The notes under the pieces: model-generated
Seen by the model: only the letters and a program-made list of their open reading frames with translations
What the model was told of the DNA's origin: nothing
The model's database searches: none
Shown here: positions 40,857 to 48,213 of the stretch, piece by piece
Layout of the letters: every line of letters begins with the position of its first letter
How positions within the stretch are numbered: the first letter of the stretch is position 1
From: Acinetobacter towneri DSM 14962 = CIP 107472
GTDB lineage: Bacteria > Pseudomonadota > Gammaproteobacteria > Pseudomonadales > Moraxellaceae
Direction: 5' to 3'
Assembly (NCBI RefSeq): GCF_000368785.1
Contig: NZ_KB849690.1
Location: 206,966 to 270,965, forward strand
DNA length: 64,000 nt
Position numbers and translations under genes: made by a program

Positions 40857-42910
40857 GTTCATTTAATTCATATCTATATTCATTGGGTGTTGCTGAGCAG
40901 TTTTTGCCAGATGAGTATCATTTAGAAAAGGATCAGTTGACAGTACCTGCTTCTTTTGTACTGTCTCGAACAAAAAACGGTGAAACACTATCAGTTTATT
41001 CAGACAATGTGTGGGATCTTTCTCCATATTTACCGAAGTGTCATTGTCGCCTGAATTTTGATAGCTGGCTTGAAAATGCCCGAGAAAATGACTTTCTTTA
41101 CTGTCAAATTCGGGCAGAAATGAAAAAAATCAGTTTTGCTTTGCTTTATATAAAATCAGGTAAGTCGATTATTAAAAGTATTGAACAGCGGCATACGGTT
41201 TTGCGCCAGTTTGCAGCAATTGCATATAAAAATGGCTGCACATTGCAGCAATTGTTTAGCGATGTTGCTTATATGTCAAAAGTAAATAATGCTTATGTTG
41301 GTGTGAGCTATCAAAAAGCCATCCATATCAAAGCATTTTTAACGGATTGTTTTGCATTGCAACAGCAATACCCATTGCTCATTCCTGCTTTTAGTACATA
41401 TAAGCCAATAGGGCATTTAGCAAAGTTGGCTGTTCAACTCAGGTTGCAATCGGGCAAAGTGGGTCCGCAAACTAAGTTAATACCTTCACGTATTTATATT
41501 GCCTTAATTAATGCTTTAGCAGATTTATTAAACGAGTTTAATCAAAATGCTTCAGCACTTCTGAAATGGTTTCAGCGCAAGCAGCAGGATGCAAATTTTG
41601 CTTTGATGCCGACAGAATTTAAGCGTGAAAAAAATGCGGTAAGTTTTACTGATGCTCGAGATTTACTCGGTTTAACAGCGCTGTTTGAAAATAATCAGAT
41701 TCAAAAACATGCGAATTTGACTCGCTACATGACGTTGATACAAGGAATGGCCAAGTTGTGGATTCATTTGTTTACTGGTATGCGGGACAATGAAGTAAAT
41801 CAGCTGTCTTATGATTGCTATCAAACGGTTCAAAGTAATGAGCATCTTGTGCATGTGGTTATGGGCTACACCTCTAAGTTACATGGGGGTGGCAACAAGT
41901 CTACTTATTGGATTACGTTTGAAGATATTCAAACTGGCGTACATGCAGCACAAAGTGTTGGTGAAATCTACGCCATATTTAATCCGCATTACGATTTTTC
42001 TAATCCTTGTGAATATCCATTATTTCCAGCACGATATTCACAAAAACATCGGCATAAAAACAATCGAAATATCGAAAATGAAACGGATTTTATCTCTAAT
42101 TTTGAAGGTGCTCCAACGCGAACTAATGCCAATTTTAATCAGTACTTAAGCCGTATTACTGTCTTGCTTGGAGAGGGGTTGAAAATCACAGAAAGTGATA
42201 TCGCCGAGCTTGAAGCTTTCGATGGTTTCCGCAACTGGCGTGAAGAAAAAGACTGTCAAATTGGTCAATACTGGAATATTTGCACGCATCAGTTTAGACG
42301 CTCACTTGCAGTTTATGGCGCACGTTCAGGCATGATCGGACTCGGTGCTTTGTCTGTTCAATTTAAGCATCTAACAGAGTCTATGACGTTGTATTACCGA
42401 AATAATGCAGTATTTGCCCCGAATATTTTAGCCAGTGAGAGCCAAAAGGAATTTATTCAAGAGCTGGAATATCAACGTCTAATGCATTCATATGCGCAAT
42501 TTGAGGATGGTGTAATTAATAGTTCTAGTCGTTTACTCGGTGGTGCAGGCACCTATTTACAGCTACAAAAAGATCGTGAACAGCTACTTAAAGTATTTCC
42601 AGATAGAAATGAAGCGATTAAGCGAATGAAAAAGGGAGAAATTGCCTACAAACCGAGTCTTTTTGGTGCTTGTACCAATCCAGACTCCTGTGAAAAAATT
42701 TCTTTTACGGCTATTACCAGTTGCTTGAGTTGCGCCCATGCTGTGTTTGATGCTGGGAGTGCTGAAAAAATGCAAAAAGCAGTTCAGCGACTACAGCGAG
42801 TACGAGATACACAAACCCAAAATAGCTTGCTGTACGGGCAAATGGACGGTGAGATTTTGGCTTTAAACAAAATGATTCAAAAAATTAAAACGATCAATAT
42901 TGAGGTGTAA
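40853..42910 (+). CDS. Tyrosine recombinase-like protein, third gene of the trio (GmtX-like)
   Basis: 685 residues from the ATG at 40853, which overlaps the preceding stop by four bases; a GTG at 40844 is an alternative. Catalytic-type residues: Arg311 in FTGMRDNEVNQL, His479 and Arg482 in THQFRRSLAVYGAR, then QFKHLTESMTLYY with His506 and Tyr515 at nine-residue spacing. The C-terminus has four Cys (607, 613, 624, 627: GACTNPDSCEKIS and TSCLSCAH), echoing the Cys cluster of the second protein. It forms one translational unit with the two genes before it. Confidence 0.82.
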   Translation: MSSFNSYLYSLGVAEQFLPDEYHLEKDQLTVPASFVLSRTKNGETLSVYSDNVWDLSPYLPKCHCRLNFDSWLENARENDFLYCQIRAEMKKISFALLYIKSGKSIIKSIEQRHTVLRQFAAIAYKNGCTLQQLFSDVAYMSKVNNAYVGVSYQKAIHIKAFLTDCFALQQQYPLLIPAFSTYKPIGHLAKLAVQLRLQSGKVGPQTKLIPSRIYIALINALADLLNEFNQNASALLKWFQRKQQDANFALMPTEFKREKNAVSFTDARDLLGLTALFENNQIQKHANLTRYMTLIQGMAKLWIHLFTGMRDNEVNQLSYDCYQTVQSNEHLVHVVMGYTSKLHGGGNKSTYWITFEDIQTGVHAAQSVGEIYAIFNPHYDFSNPCEYPLFPARYSQKHRHKNNRNIENETDFISNFEGAPTRTNANFNQYLSRITVLLGEGLKITESDIAELEAFDGFRNWREEKDCQIGQYWNICTHQFRRSLAVYGARSGMIGLGALSVQFKHLTESMTLYYRNNAVFAPNILASESQKEFIQELEYQRLMHSYAQFEDGVINSSSRLLGGAGTYLQLQKDREQLLKVFPDRNEAIKRMKKGEIAYKPSLFGACTNPDSCEKISFTAITSCLSCAHAVFDAGSAEKMQKAVQRLQRVRDTQTQNSLLYGQMDGEILALNKMIQKIKTINIEV

Positions 42911-42913
42911 AAT

Positions 42914-43273
42914 ATGAGTGCACTTAATGATTATTACGCTGCTTTAGAGCGTTTAAAAGCCAATAAACCGACTGTCCTACCGAAAGGCTCTGCCATTAAT
43001 AATGACACGGTAGCGCTTGAAGCAGGGCGTAAACGGGGTTCGATTAAAAAGAGCCGCCATGCAGCATTGGTACAGGCAATTGAGCTGGCTGCACAGCAAG
43101 CAGGACAAAATGTACTTTCGCCTACACAGCGGGTTGAAAAAGCCAAAAGCAAGACCAAGGCGGTTAAAACTGATTATGAGAAACTTCAGGAAGATTATGA
43201 GAGGCTGTTGGAAAAGGCGAACTCGCTGTTGTTGGAAAATTTTGAGTTGAGGCAAAATACTCGAATTTTTTGA
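42914..43273 (+). CDS. Small coiled-coil accessory protein of the recombinase operon
   Basis: 119 residues. The N-terminal part is basic (EAGRKRGSIKKSRHAALV), and residues of about 84-113 form a heptad-like coiled coil (DYEKLQEDYERLLEKANSLL). The start lies only three bases after the third recombinase, so it belongs to the operon. Position and size correspond to TnpC of Tn554-type elements, which influences transposition efficiency and orientation. The functional link is an analogy only. Confidence 0.7.
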   Translation: MSALNDYYAALERLKANKPTVLPKGSAINNDTVALEAGRKRGSIKKSRHAALVQAIELAAQQAGQNVLSPTQRVEKAKSKTKAVKTDYEKLQEDYERLLEKANSLLLENFELRQNTRIF

Positions 43274-43278
43274 TTTAT

Positions 43279-43310
43279 ATAGCCACTAAGTTTGTGGGCT
43301 TAGTGGCTAT
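43279..43310. terminator. Perfect stem-loop between convergent recombinase operon and DUF262 gene
   Basis: ATAGCCACTAAG (43279-43290) pairs perfectly with CTTAGTGGCTAT (43299-43310) around an 8-base loop. There is no long T tract, so it is a probable, not certain, terminator for both converging genes. Confidence 0.6.
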
Positions 43311-43325
43311 AAAGGGATATTAAAA

Positions 43326-45212
43326 TTAAAAATCTAAGGTTTTTATTAATAAATCTACCATAACATGCCCCCTCTTCATAATTTCCATATCTGTCCAATC
43401 GCTAACATTACTTAATGACTGATTATTAAAAGAAAGGTTGGTGTTGATTGCTAAGCCATTTTGATAGCCAATATTAATTGTAAGGCCACCAAGTTTTATA
43501 ATATTCAACTTTTGCTTTTGAGTTAGACTACCTTTAGATAATTTTGAATTATAAGCAGATAAAGTTAAATTCCCGATTTTATGTACACTTTCTTGGTGTA
43601 TATCTTTTATATCTCGATTGTTTGCATTTTTTTTGAGCATTTCTTCCCAATCTTTAGATATATTTTCTGATTGTGGTAATACATGTTCAATCGTCCAAAT
43701 GTAGTCACCTTTATTATTTCTTTCCCATAAATTAGGATTGTATTGTCGATTTGTCCAAAGAGAGTCTAATTTGATTAGTAAATATCTAGACATACTATTC
43801 TGGTAGAAATCATTACTTGATAGTATCTCTTTGACTTGATCAATGCTTGCAGGCTTATGTTTATTATTTAAAAAAGATGACTTTATTAAGTTGATATCAA
43901 TTTTTTTACCATCTTTCATGGCATTGTGACAATTTTCAATGACATCAATGTTGATTTGATCTAGTGCTCGAGTTTTTGGCATATCGGTTAGGTTTCTTCT
44001 AATAGCAAATTTTTGCAAAAATTCTAAAATTTCAAGTAAGGTTTGCTCATAGTCATTAGAAAAAAACTTAGAGTCTAAGGACATTAAGTACATTAATAAA
44101 GTATAGGTTGGCGCAGTATTAATATAATTAAACTCTTGAAGATTTTGACCAATTATTGTTTTTGTATCTGGCTCGACAAGTGACTTGTAAATATTTGATT
44201 TAGCAATTAAGTCTGAAAATAATTTTTGCGTATCTCTTTTTTCAATCAATTCTTCATAAATCTTAATTAATTGTGATGTTGTTGCTTTCTTGTTGCTCAT
44301 TGAAATTAATGGCAAGTGATTGAAAGCATTGAAATACTGTCTTAGAAATCTGTCCTCTAACCCTTCAATATTGTTAATTAGATCTTGCCATTGATCATAG
44401 GCTGAATCTATGTTTTGGTTATACTTACTGGTTAGTGTGGCAAGCATTTTGTTTTTGATAATATCAATTGCCGATAACGGTAATCCACGGTTATTAAGTG
44501 TATCAAATAGTCTAAAAGCATCACTATTGGAACTAACTTGTATATGAACCATTGTAATAGCATTAACCTTTTGAGCAATATTTTTTAAATCGTCCAGATT
44601 TTTTTCCTCTAACCGTTCTAAAAAATATGAATAAGCTTTAGACATTCTTCTTAAATTAAAATAGTTAGGTTTTTTTACAGATTCAGGTAAAACGCCACAT
44701 AAGCTAAGAATATACTTATAGTCGCTTTCGTTATCATTTTGTGTTGATGGTAAGAACCTAAGGATAAAATTATCATTTCCAACTGAAAAAACACCTTTCT
44801 GCTGTGGGTTGTTAGACGATTTTAGTTTCTTAATAAGCTGATTAGAAATATTAATCAAGGTTGCTTTGTATTCAAAGAACTCATCTTCGTCTAGATTAGA
44901 TTTCGATTTTTCAATTTCAATATTCAATTTTTTTCTAAGAGCAGCTAAAAAAATTGAGATGGTTGTAAAACGCTGCTGTCCATCAATAAGTTCAAATACT
45001 TTGTCTGTATTTGGCTCAGTAGAGCTTTCATCAAATAAACATATAATTGAACCGATAAAATGGCCTAAATCGTCCTCTTCTATGTCATCTAGAAACTTTT
45101 CCCAATGGTCTTTTTGCCAGCTATACGGTCTTTGAAACTTAGGAATATGATAATGCTCATTTGCACTGCTTGAATTTAAGATGTTGGAAAGTAATTGTTG
45201 TGAAGCTTTCAT
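43326..45212 (-). CDS. DUF262/DUF1524 protein, GmrSD-type restriction candidate
   Basis: 628 residues. The N-terminal DUF262 (ParB-like, GmrS) signature is clear: IPKFQRPYSWQKDHW near residue 23 and ELIDGQQRFTTISIFLAALR near 74-93, with the DGQQR nucleotide-binding motif. The C-terminal DUF1524 (GmrD) HNH-like nuclease shows WTIEHVLPQSENISKDW and HKIGNLTLSAYNSKLS. Both halves are fused in one protein, as in many type IV modification-dependent restriction enzymes that cut glucosylated or otherwise modified phage DNA. It is convergent with the recombinase operon. A role in phage defence is inferred from the family. Confidence 0.85.
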   Translation of the reverse strand: MKASQQLLSNILNSSSANEHYHIPKFQRPYSWQKDHWEKFLDDIEEDDLGHFIGSIICLFDESSTEPNTDKVFELIDGQQRFTTISIFLAALRKKLNIEIEKSKSNLDEDEFFEYKATLINISNQLIKKLKSSNNPQQKGVFSVGNDNFILRFLPSTQNDNESDYKYILSLCGVLPESVKKPNYFNLRRMSKAYSYFLERLEEKNLDDLKNIAQKVNAITMVHIQVSSNSDAFRLFDTLNNRGLPLSAIDIIKNKMLATLTSKYNQNIDSAYDQWQDLINNIEGLEDRFLRQYFNAFNHLPLISMSNKKATTSQLIKIYEELIEKRDTQKLFSDLIAKSNIYKSLVEPDTKTIIGQNLQEFNYINTAPTYTLLMYLMSLDSKFFSNDYEQTLLEILEFLQKFAIRRNLTDMPKTRALDQINIDVIENCHNAMKDGKKIDINLIKSSFLNNKHKPASIDQVKEILSSNDFYQNSMSRYLLIKLDSLWTNRQYNPNLWERNNKGDYIWTIEHVLPQSENISKDWEEMLKKNANNRDIKDIHQESVHKIGNLTLSAYNSKLSKGSLTQKQKLNIIKLGGLTINIGYQNGLAINTNLSFNNQSLSNVSDWTDMEIMKRGHVMVDLLIKTLDF

Positions 45213-45419
45213 AATGGATTTTAATAAAATAAATTCCCCTATTGTAACAAATTAAATATAACAGTCTAATAATTGTAATGAAAATAACTTGACTATACTT
45301 TTAGTGATTAGTTGTGGGTATTAATTCATTATATAAAAGTAAGTCTAAACTGTTCTTATCTGCTTCAGGTTGTGGTATTGAAGCATTACCTAACCATACT
45401 ACTATTTCGTTATTCTCTG

Positions 45420-45695
45420 TCACTGCCAACAGAGAAGTCGCTGCGGCAAGGCTTTATCAAAGAAATAAACCAAGCCAAAACCCCACTGAATGAAAGGAAC
45501 ACTGCACAATGCCAGTAATGGCAGGCTGATTTTTGGTATCTGTAGTTTTTCTTTAAAAAGGCCGGCTGCGAGGGCAAACAGGGCAAAAAATGCGTAAAGT
45601 TCACCTGTATAAGTAACCCACGGACGGTAGTGAATGGGCAATAACCATGCAAGGGAGATGAGGATGACAGCCAAAAATAGCAATGCAGATTTCAT
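45420..45695 (-). pseudogene. Truncated pilin oligosaccharyltransferase (5' fragment)
   Basis: Starts with the same residues as the intact gene at 50768 (MKSALLFLAVILISLAWLLP) and follows it for about 83 residues to FFDKAL. It then diverges and stops within ten codons. Only the first membrane segments remain, so it cannot be functional. It is part of the inverted copy of the pilin locus carried by the island. Confidence 0.85.
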
Positions 45696-45968
45696 AGGAA
45701 AAATAGACCAAAAAACTGGCTCTATCTTATATTTTTTTAGGCAAGATGATAGTGCTTTGTGTGGCAAGTTTGATTGGAATTCTGCCAGTTTTAAAATTAG
45801 ATGATCGCATGGGGAATACTTAAATTCCCCATTTTTTACTTAAGAAATTATTTCCACGGTCTTAAGTCTACTATTTTGATGATGCTTGCAGATTCTTTAT
45901 TGATTAACACCACCATATCTATTGCATTGGCTTTTAGCGGTAGCCAAGCATCTGCATTTGGATATTTA
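45446..45968 (-). repeat. Inverted copy of the tfpZ-end/oligosaccharyltransferase-start segment
   Basis: About 520 bases nearly identical, in reverse orientation, to 50495-51017. It includes the end of tfpZ, the hairpin GGGGAATttaAGTATTCCCC and the first codons of the second oligosaccharyltransferase. Homology stops abruptly at 45446 (within AAAGCCTTGC). It is the downstream homology arm of the inverted pilin cassette inside the island. Confidence 0.85.
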
Positions 45969-46026
45969 GCTAAAGTTTTTTTAACTTCAGTTTTTGAGTT
46001 GAATTGTTCTAATTTTTGAATGGTAA
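45848..46026 (-). pseudogene. Truncated tfpZ (3' fragment)
   Basis: Reading leftward, about 58 codons match the C-terminus of the TfpZ-type protein at 49887-50615: KYPNADAWLPLKAN, DMVVLI and IIKIVDLRPW then stop. The N-terminal membrane part is missing. It lies directly downstream of the intact inverted pilin gene and upstream of the oligosaccharyltransferase fragment. The captured segment therefore kept the gene order pilin, tfpZ end, ligase start, with the interior deleted. Confidence 0.85.
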
Positions 46027-46049
46027 TACATATTATTAAAAGATTTTAG

Positions 46050-46082
46050 CAAAAAAACGCATCTCTAAAGATGCGTTTTTTA
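46050..46082 (-). terminator. Intrinsic terminator of the island pilin gene
   Basis: AAAAAAACGCATCT, loop CTAA, AGATGCGTTTTTTT, immediately downstream of the leftward pilin stop codon. Confidence 0.85.
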
Positions 46083-46091
46083 TATCCGAAC

Positions 46092-46550
46092 TTATACGCC
46101 AGGACAACCAGCAGCTTCATATTTTTTAGGAGCAGTAGTAGCACAAGTCCATGCGCCATCAGCTGTACGTGTCCAAGTAACAGTTTTTGGAGTAGTACCT
46201 TGCAATGCTGCAGCAGCATTACCACTAAATGTTCCTACAATCGTGCCTGTCTCTGAGAGTGCTGCTTTATTTGTACCATCAGTATCAACACCTGGTGTAG
46301 TTTGAGTAATAATGTTTGAAGCAGTCCAACCCAAAGCACAAGCATTTGCATCAGTTTTTCCATCATTCATACAAGTTTCATAAGCAGTTTTAATTGCTCC
46401 TAGCTCTGCTACAGCACGGCTAACTTGTGATTTAGCAATATAGTTTTGGTATTGCGGAATCGCAATTGCAGCCAAAATACCGATAATAGCGACTACGATC
46501 ATTAGCTCGATCAATGTAAAGCCTTTTTGAGCGTTCATAACATTCTCCAC
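46092..46550 (-). CDS. pilA: Intact major type IV pilin carried by the island
   Basis: 152 residues. Class III leader with cleavage site [20 protein letters not shown], Glu5 of the mature protein present, and a hydrophobic N-terminal helix. The pilin body is about 120 residues with four Cys, including [12 protein letters not shown] and a C-terminal CPGV that probably closes the D-loop. The leader and first 30 residues match the interrupted chromosomal pilin, but the body differs. It has its own sigma54-type promoter and terminator. Its FTLIEL codons (TTT ACA TTG ATC GAG CTA) differ from the chromosomal gene at the island's target core. Probably the pilin in use in this strain. Confidence 0.93.
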   Translation of the reverse strand: MENVMNAQKGFTLIELMIVVAIIGILAAIAIPQYQNYIAKSQVSRAVAELGAIKTAYETCMNDGKTDANACALGWTASNIITQTTPGVDTDGTNKAALSETGTIVGTFSGNAAAALQGTTPKTVTWTRTADGAWTCATTAPKKYEAAGCPGV

Positions 46551-46790
46551 AAATGTTGTTAATTTAATTATAAGCTTTGTAAGCTATTTTATACTTAGCA
46601 CTAAACGTGCCAACTTTTATTATAGACAATTTACACAGAAAAACAGCACCTTATACATAAAAAAATTCAGACTATAAATTCATCTGTATATTTTTGTTAA
46701 AAAGTGACAATTATTGTCAGGCGGCGTTCTGCGATTTTGACAAATATTGTCATTTTGTGATTTGTGTCACATAATTTTCTGAGTGATTTT
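46551..46790 (-). promoter_or_regulatory. Sigma54-type promoter region of the island pilin
   Basis: Reading leftward, TTGGCACGTTTAGTGCTA (complement of 46596-46613) is identical to the promoter at 31304-31321. Upstream lie several TGACAATATTTGTCA-like palindromes (about 46706-46755) that may be PilR sites. The block is a near copy of 31141-31380 and is the upstream homology arm of the pilin cassette. Confidence 0.75.
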
Positions 46791-46929
46791 TTTATGTTTG
46801 AGTTGAGAGAGTAGCTTAAAGCCTAAAACTTAGTGTACTTTTTTAATATACAACTACTTTTAGCATCATCTACATAACTAAAGTTCATTTTTGAACGAGG
46901 TTGTGCTTTTTAGTTTGAGCTGCTTCAAT

Positions 46930-47139
46930 TTACGCAATTGAATCGCGTAACCGTTTTGTATTGGCATGACTTTTGAGTAGGTACGCTGTTTCTTCAAATG
47001 CTTTGTAGTCATCTTGACTTATCAGCACCACGGCTTGTTTATCTTTTCTATTAATAAGTACAGGTGCGTGATCCTCTATAACGTAATCGAGTATATCCGC
47101 AAAATTTTCTTGCAGCTCTTCACATGTGATGACTTTCAT
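46930..47139 (-). CDS. Phd/YefM-family antitoxin, probably shortened by a nonsense codon
   Basis: 69 residues with YefM-type signatures: an ITCEELQENFADILDYV start and the PVLINRKDKQAVVLISQDDY core, then TAYLLKSHANTKRLRDSIA. After the stop (TAA), the same frame continues IEAAQTKKHNLVQK before the next stop. This is what a full YefM tail looks like, so TAA probably replaced CAA. A downstream start gives only MNFSYVDDA before YoeB-like similarity is lost, so the toxin gene is a remnant. It lies ten bases from a DUF1778 gene on the same strand. Confidence 0.72.
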   Translation of the reverse strand: MKVITCEELQENFADILDYVIEDHAPVLINRKDKQAVVLISQDDYKAFEETAYLLKSHANTKRLRDSIA

Positions 47140-47148
47140 TTTTACTCC

Positions 47149-47418
47149 TTAAGAGTTTTCTTTATCTAAAAGTTGAGCAGCCTGTTTTAATCGGTCAGGA
47201 ACGGTATTTTGAGTGTGACATGCTTCGATAAATTGCTCGAACTGTGCATGACTTAACTGAATATGAGTGTGTTCGTGCAAAATTTGCGGTGCGTAATTTT
47301 GAATTAAATAAATAAAAAACTCACTGAGTGCAGAGCAGCCTAGAACAATCGCAGCTTGTTCTGCCAATTGCTTTGTTTCAGCATCTACATGTATTTCTAT
47401 AACCTCATTGTTTGTCAT
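47149..47418 (-). CDS. DUF1778-like antitoxin without adjacent acetyltransferase toxin
   Basis: 89 residues. The N-terminus EVIEIHVDAETKQLAEQAA followed by LGCSALSEFFIYL resembles the RHH domain of DUF1778 (TacA/AtaR-type) antitoxins. The C-terminal half (HIQLSHAQFEQFIEAC) is the toxin-binding type segment. The GNAT toxin that normally follows is missing; a YefM-type antitoxin gene follows instead. It may be an orphan antitoxin or part of a shuffled stability module of the island. Confidence 0.68.
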   Translation of the reverse strand: MTNNEVIEIHVDAETKQLAEQAAIVLGCSALSEFFIYLIQNYAPQILHEHTHIQLSHAQFEQFIEACHTQNTVPDRLKQAAQLLDKENS

Positions 47419-47581
47419 TACTCATCTTCTTTTGGGTAGAAGTTTTTGTATTTTGTATGACACATAGCAAATATAAAGTCTTATGGTCGGTATAAATATA
47501 AACAAAAATTCTCTTTCCATGTCTGCTTGTTTTAATTATGCGGAATAAAATACTTTTTAAACACACTATGCTATTTTTAGG

Positions 47582-47711
47582 ATATGGACAAACTTGAAAA
47601 AATTGTCGTTATAAAAGCATGTCCATATGGACAAAATACAAAATGGGGTAAATTAATAGAATTCAATGGCTTGGAGTGTGTCCATATAAAGTGACTTATG
47701 GATTGTATCGA
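47582..47711. repeat. Right end of the island: recombinase-site motifs and core
   Basis: ATATGGACA at 47582-47590, the perfect palindrome TGTCCATATGGACA at 47620-47633, TGTCCATAT at 47679-47687 and ACTTATGGA at 47694-47702, then core TATCGA at 47706-47711. Read on the other strand, the outermost pair is TCCATAAGT-N6-ATATGGACA, the same spacing as at 31444-31467. No gene is seen between 47419 and 47697. Confidence 0.7.
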
Positions 47712-48159
47712 ATTAATGATCGTTGTTGCAATTATCGGTATTTTGGCTGCGGTTGCACTTCCTGCATACCAAGACTATACCGTTCGTGCAAAAGTGTCAG
47801 AAGTAGTTTTAGCTGCTTCTCAATGCCGTACTACTGTAACTGAAACTGTACAAAGTGCTGTTGGTGCTACGCTTCCAGCTGCTGGTGATTGGGGCTGTGA
47901 ATCTGCATCTCAAACAACTAAATATGTAGATTCTGTAGCGACTGACAACAAAGGTGTTATTACCGTGACTGCTAAGAATATTGATCAGTTGGGTTCAGGT
48001 AAAAACCAACTTACTCTAATTCCATACAAAGATGCTAACACAGCATTAGCTAACGGTGATGTTGGTGTAACTGTATATGGTTGGAAGTGTGGTGATTCTA
48101 GTGCGGGAACAACTATTCCTCAAAAGTATTTACCAGGTTCATGCCGTGGTCAGTTCTAA
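47712..48159 (+). pseudogene. pilA: pilA, 3' fragment, body of the interrupted major pilin
   Basis: Continues the pilin frame with the Glu codon (its last base is 47712), [20 protein letters not shown] and a 130-residue body with paired Cys (QCRTTVTETV, WGCES, GWKCGDS, GSCRGQF). A chance ATG at 47698 inside the island end could start MDCIELMIVV, but this lacks the leader and the Gly-Phe cleavage site and could not be processed. There is no inactivating change within the body, so precise excision would restore the gene. It is followed by a terminator and the pilin glycosylation genes. Confidence 0.92.
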
Positions 48160-48173
48160 TTTAAGAATTGTAT

Positions 48174-48200
48174 AAAAGAGGCTGTATAGCCTCTTTTTTT
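48174..48200 (+). terminator. Intrinsic terminator after pilA
   Basis: AAAAGAGGC, loop TGTATA, GCCTCTTTTTTT. Confidence 0.85.
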
Positions 48201-48213
48201 ATAGATGATATTT

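Larger units (their letters stand above)
31413..47711. mobile_element. 16.3-kb recombinase-trio island inserted in pilA
   Basis: Bounded by the direct repeat TATCGA (31407-31412 and 47706-47711), consistent with a 6-base core crossover by a tyrosine recombinase. Both ends carry TCCATAAGT and TGTCCATAT motifs in inverted orientation. The interior has three large overlapping recombinase genes plus a small coiled-coil gene, regulators, cargo and an alternative pilin. The arrangement is like Tn554-type trios and the gamma-Mobile-Trio (GMT) islands of gammaproteobacteria, which are known from the literature to carry defence genes. The GMT assignment is from memory of the family layout, not a search. 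The boundaries follow directly from restoration of the pilin frame. Confidence 0.85.

Noticed and set aside
45213..45445. Gene between the DUF262 gene and the pilin cassette
   Set aside because: Short frames only, without ribosome-binding sites; the longest is antisense to the ligase fragment.
45801..46019. Rightward 72-codon frame
   Set aside because: It is the opposite strand of the truncated tfpZ copy, whose leftward reading matches the intact TfpZ C-terminus.
31381..47711. Prophage or integrative conjugative element
   Set aside because: No structural phage, lysis, relaxase or conjugation genes were seen; the recombinase-trio layout explains the region better.
31407..47711. tRNA-gene attachment site
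   Set aside because: No tRNA-like sequence lies at either border; the target is the pilin coding sequence.
47698..48159. Open frame starting MDCIELMIV as a functional pilin
   Set aside because: It lacks the prepilin leader and the Gly-Phe cleavage site. It is the 3' part of the split pilA with a chance start in the island end.
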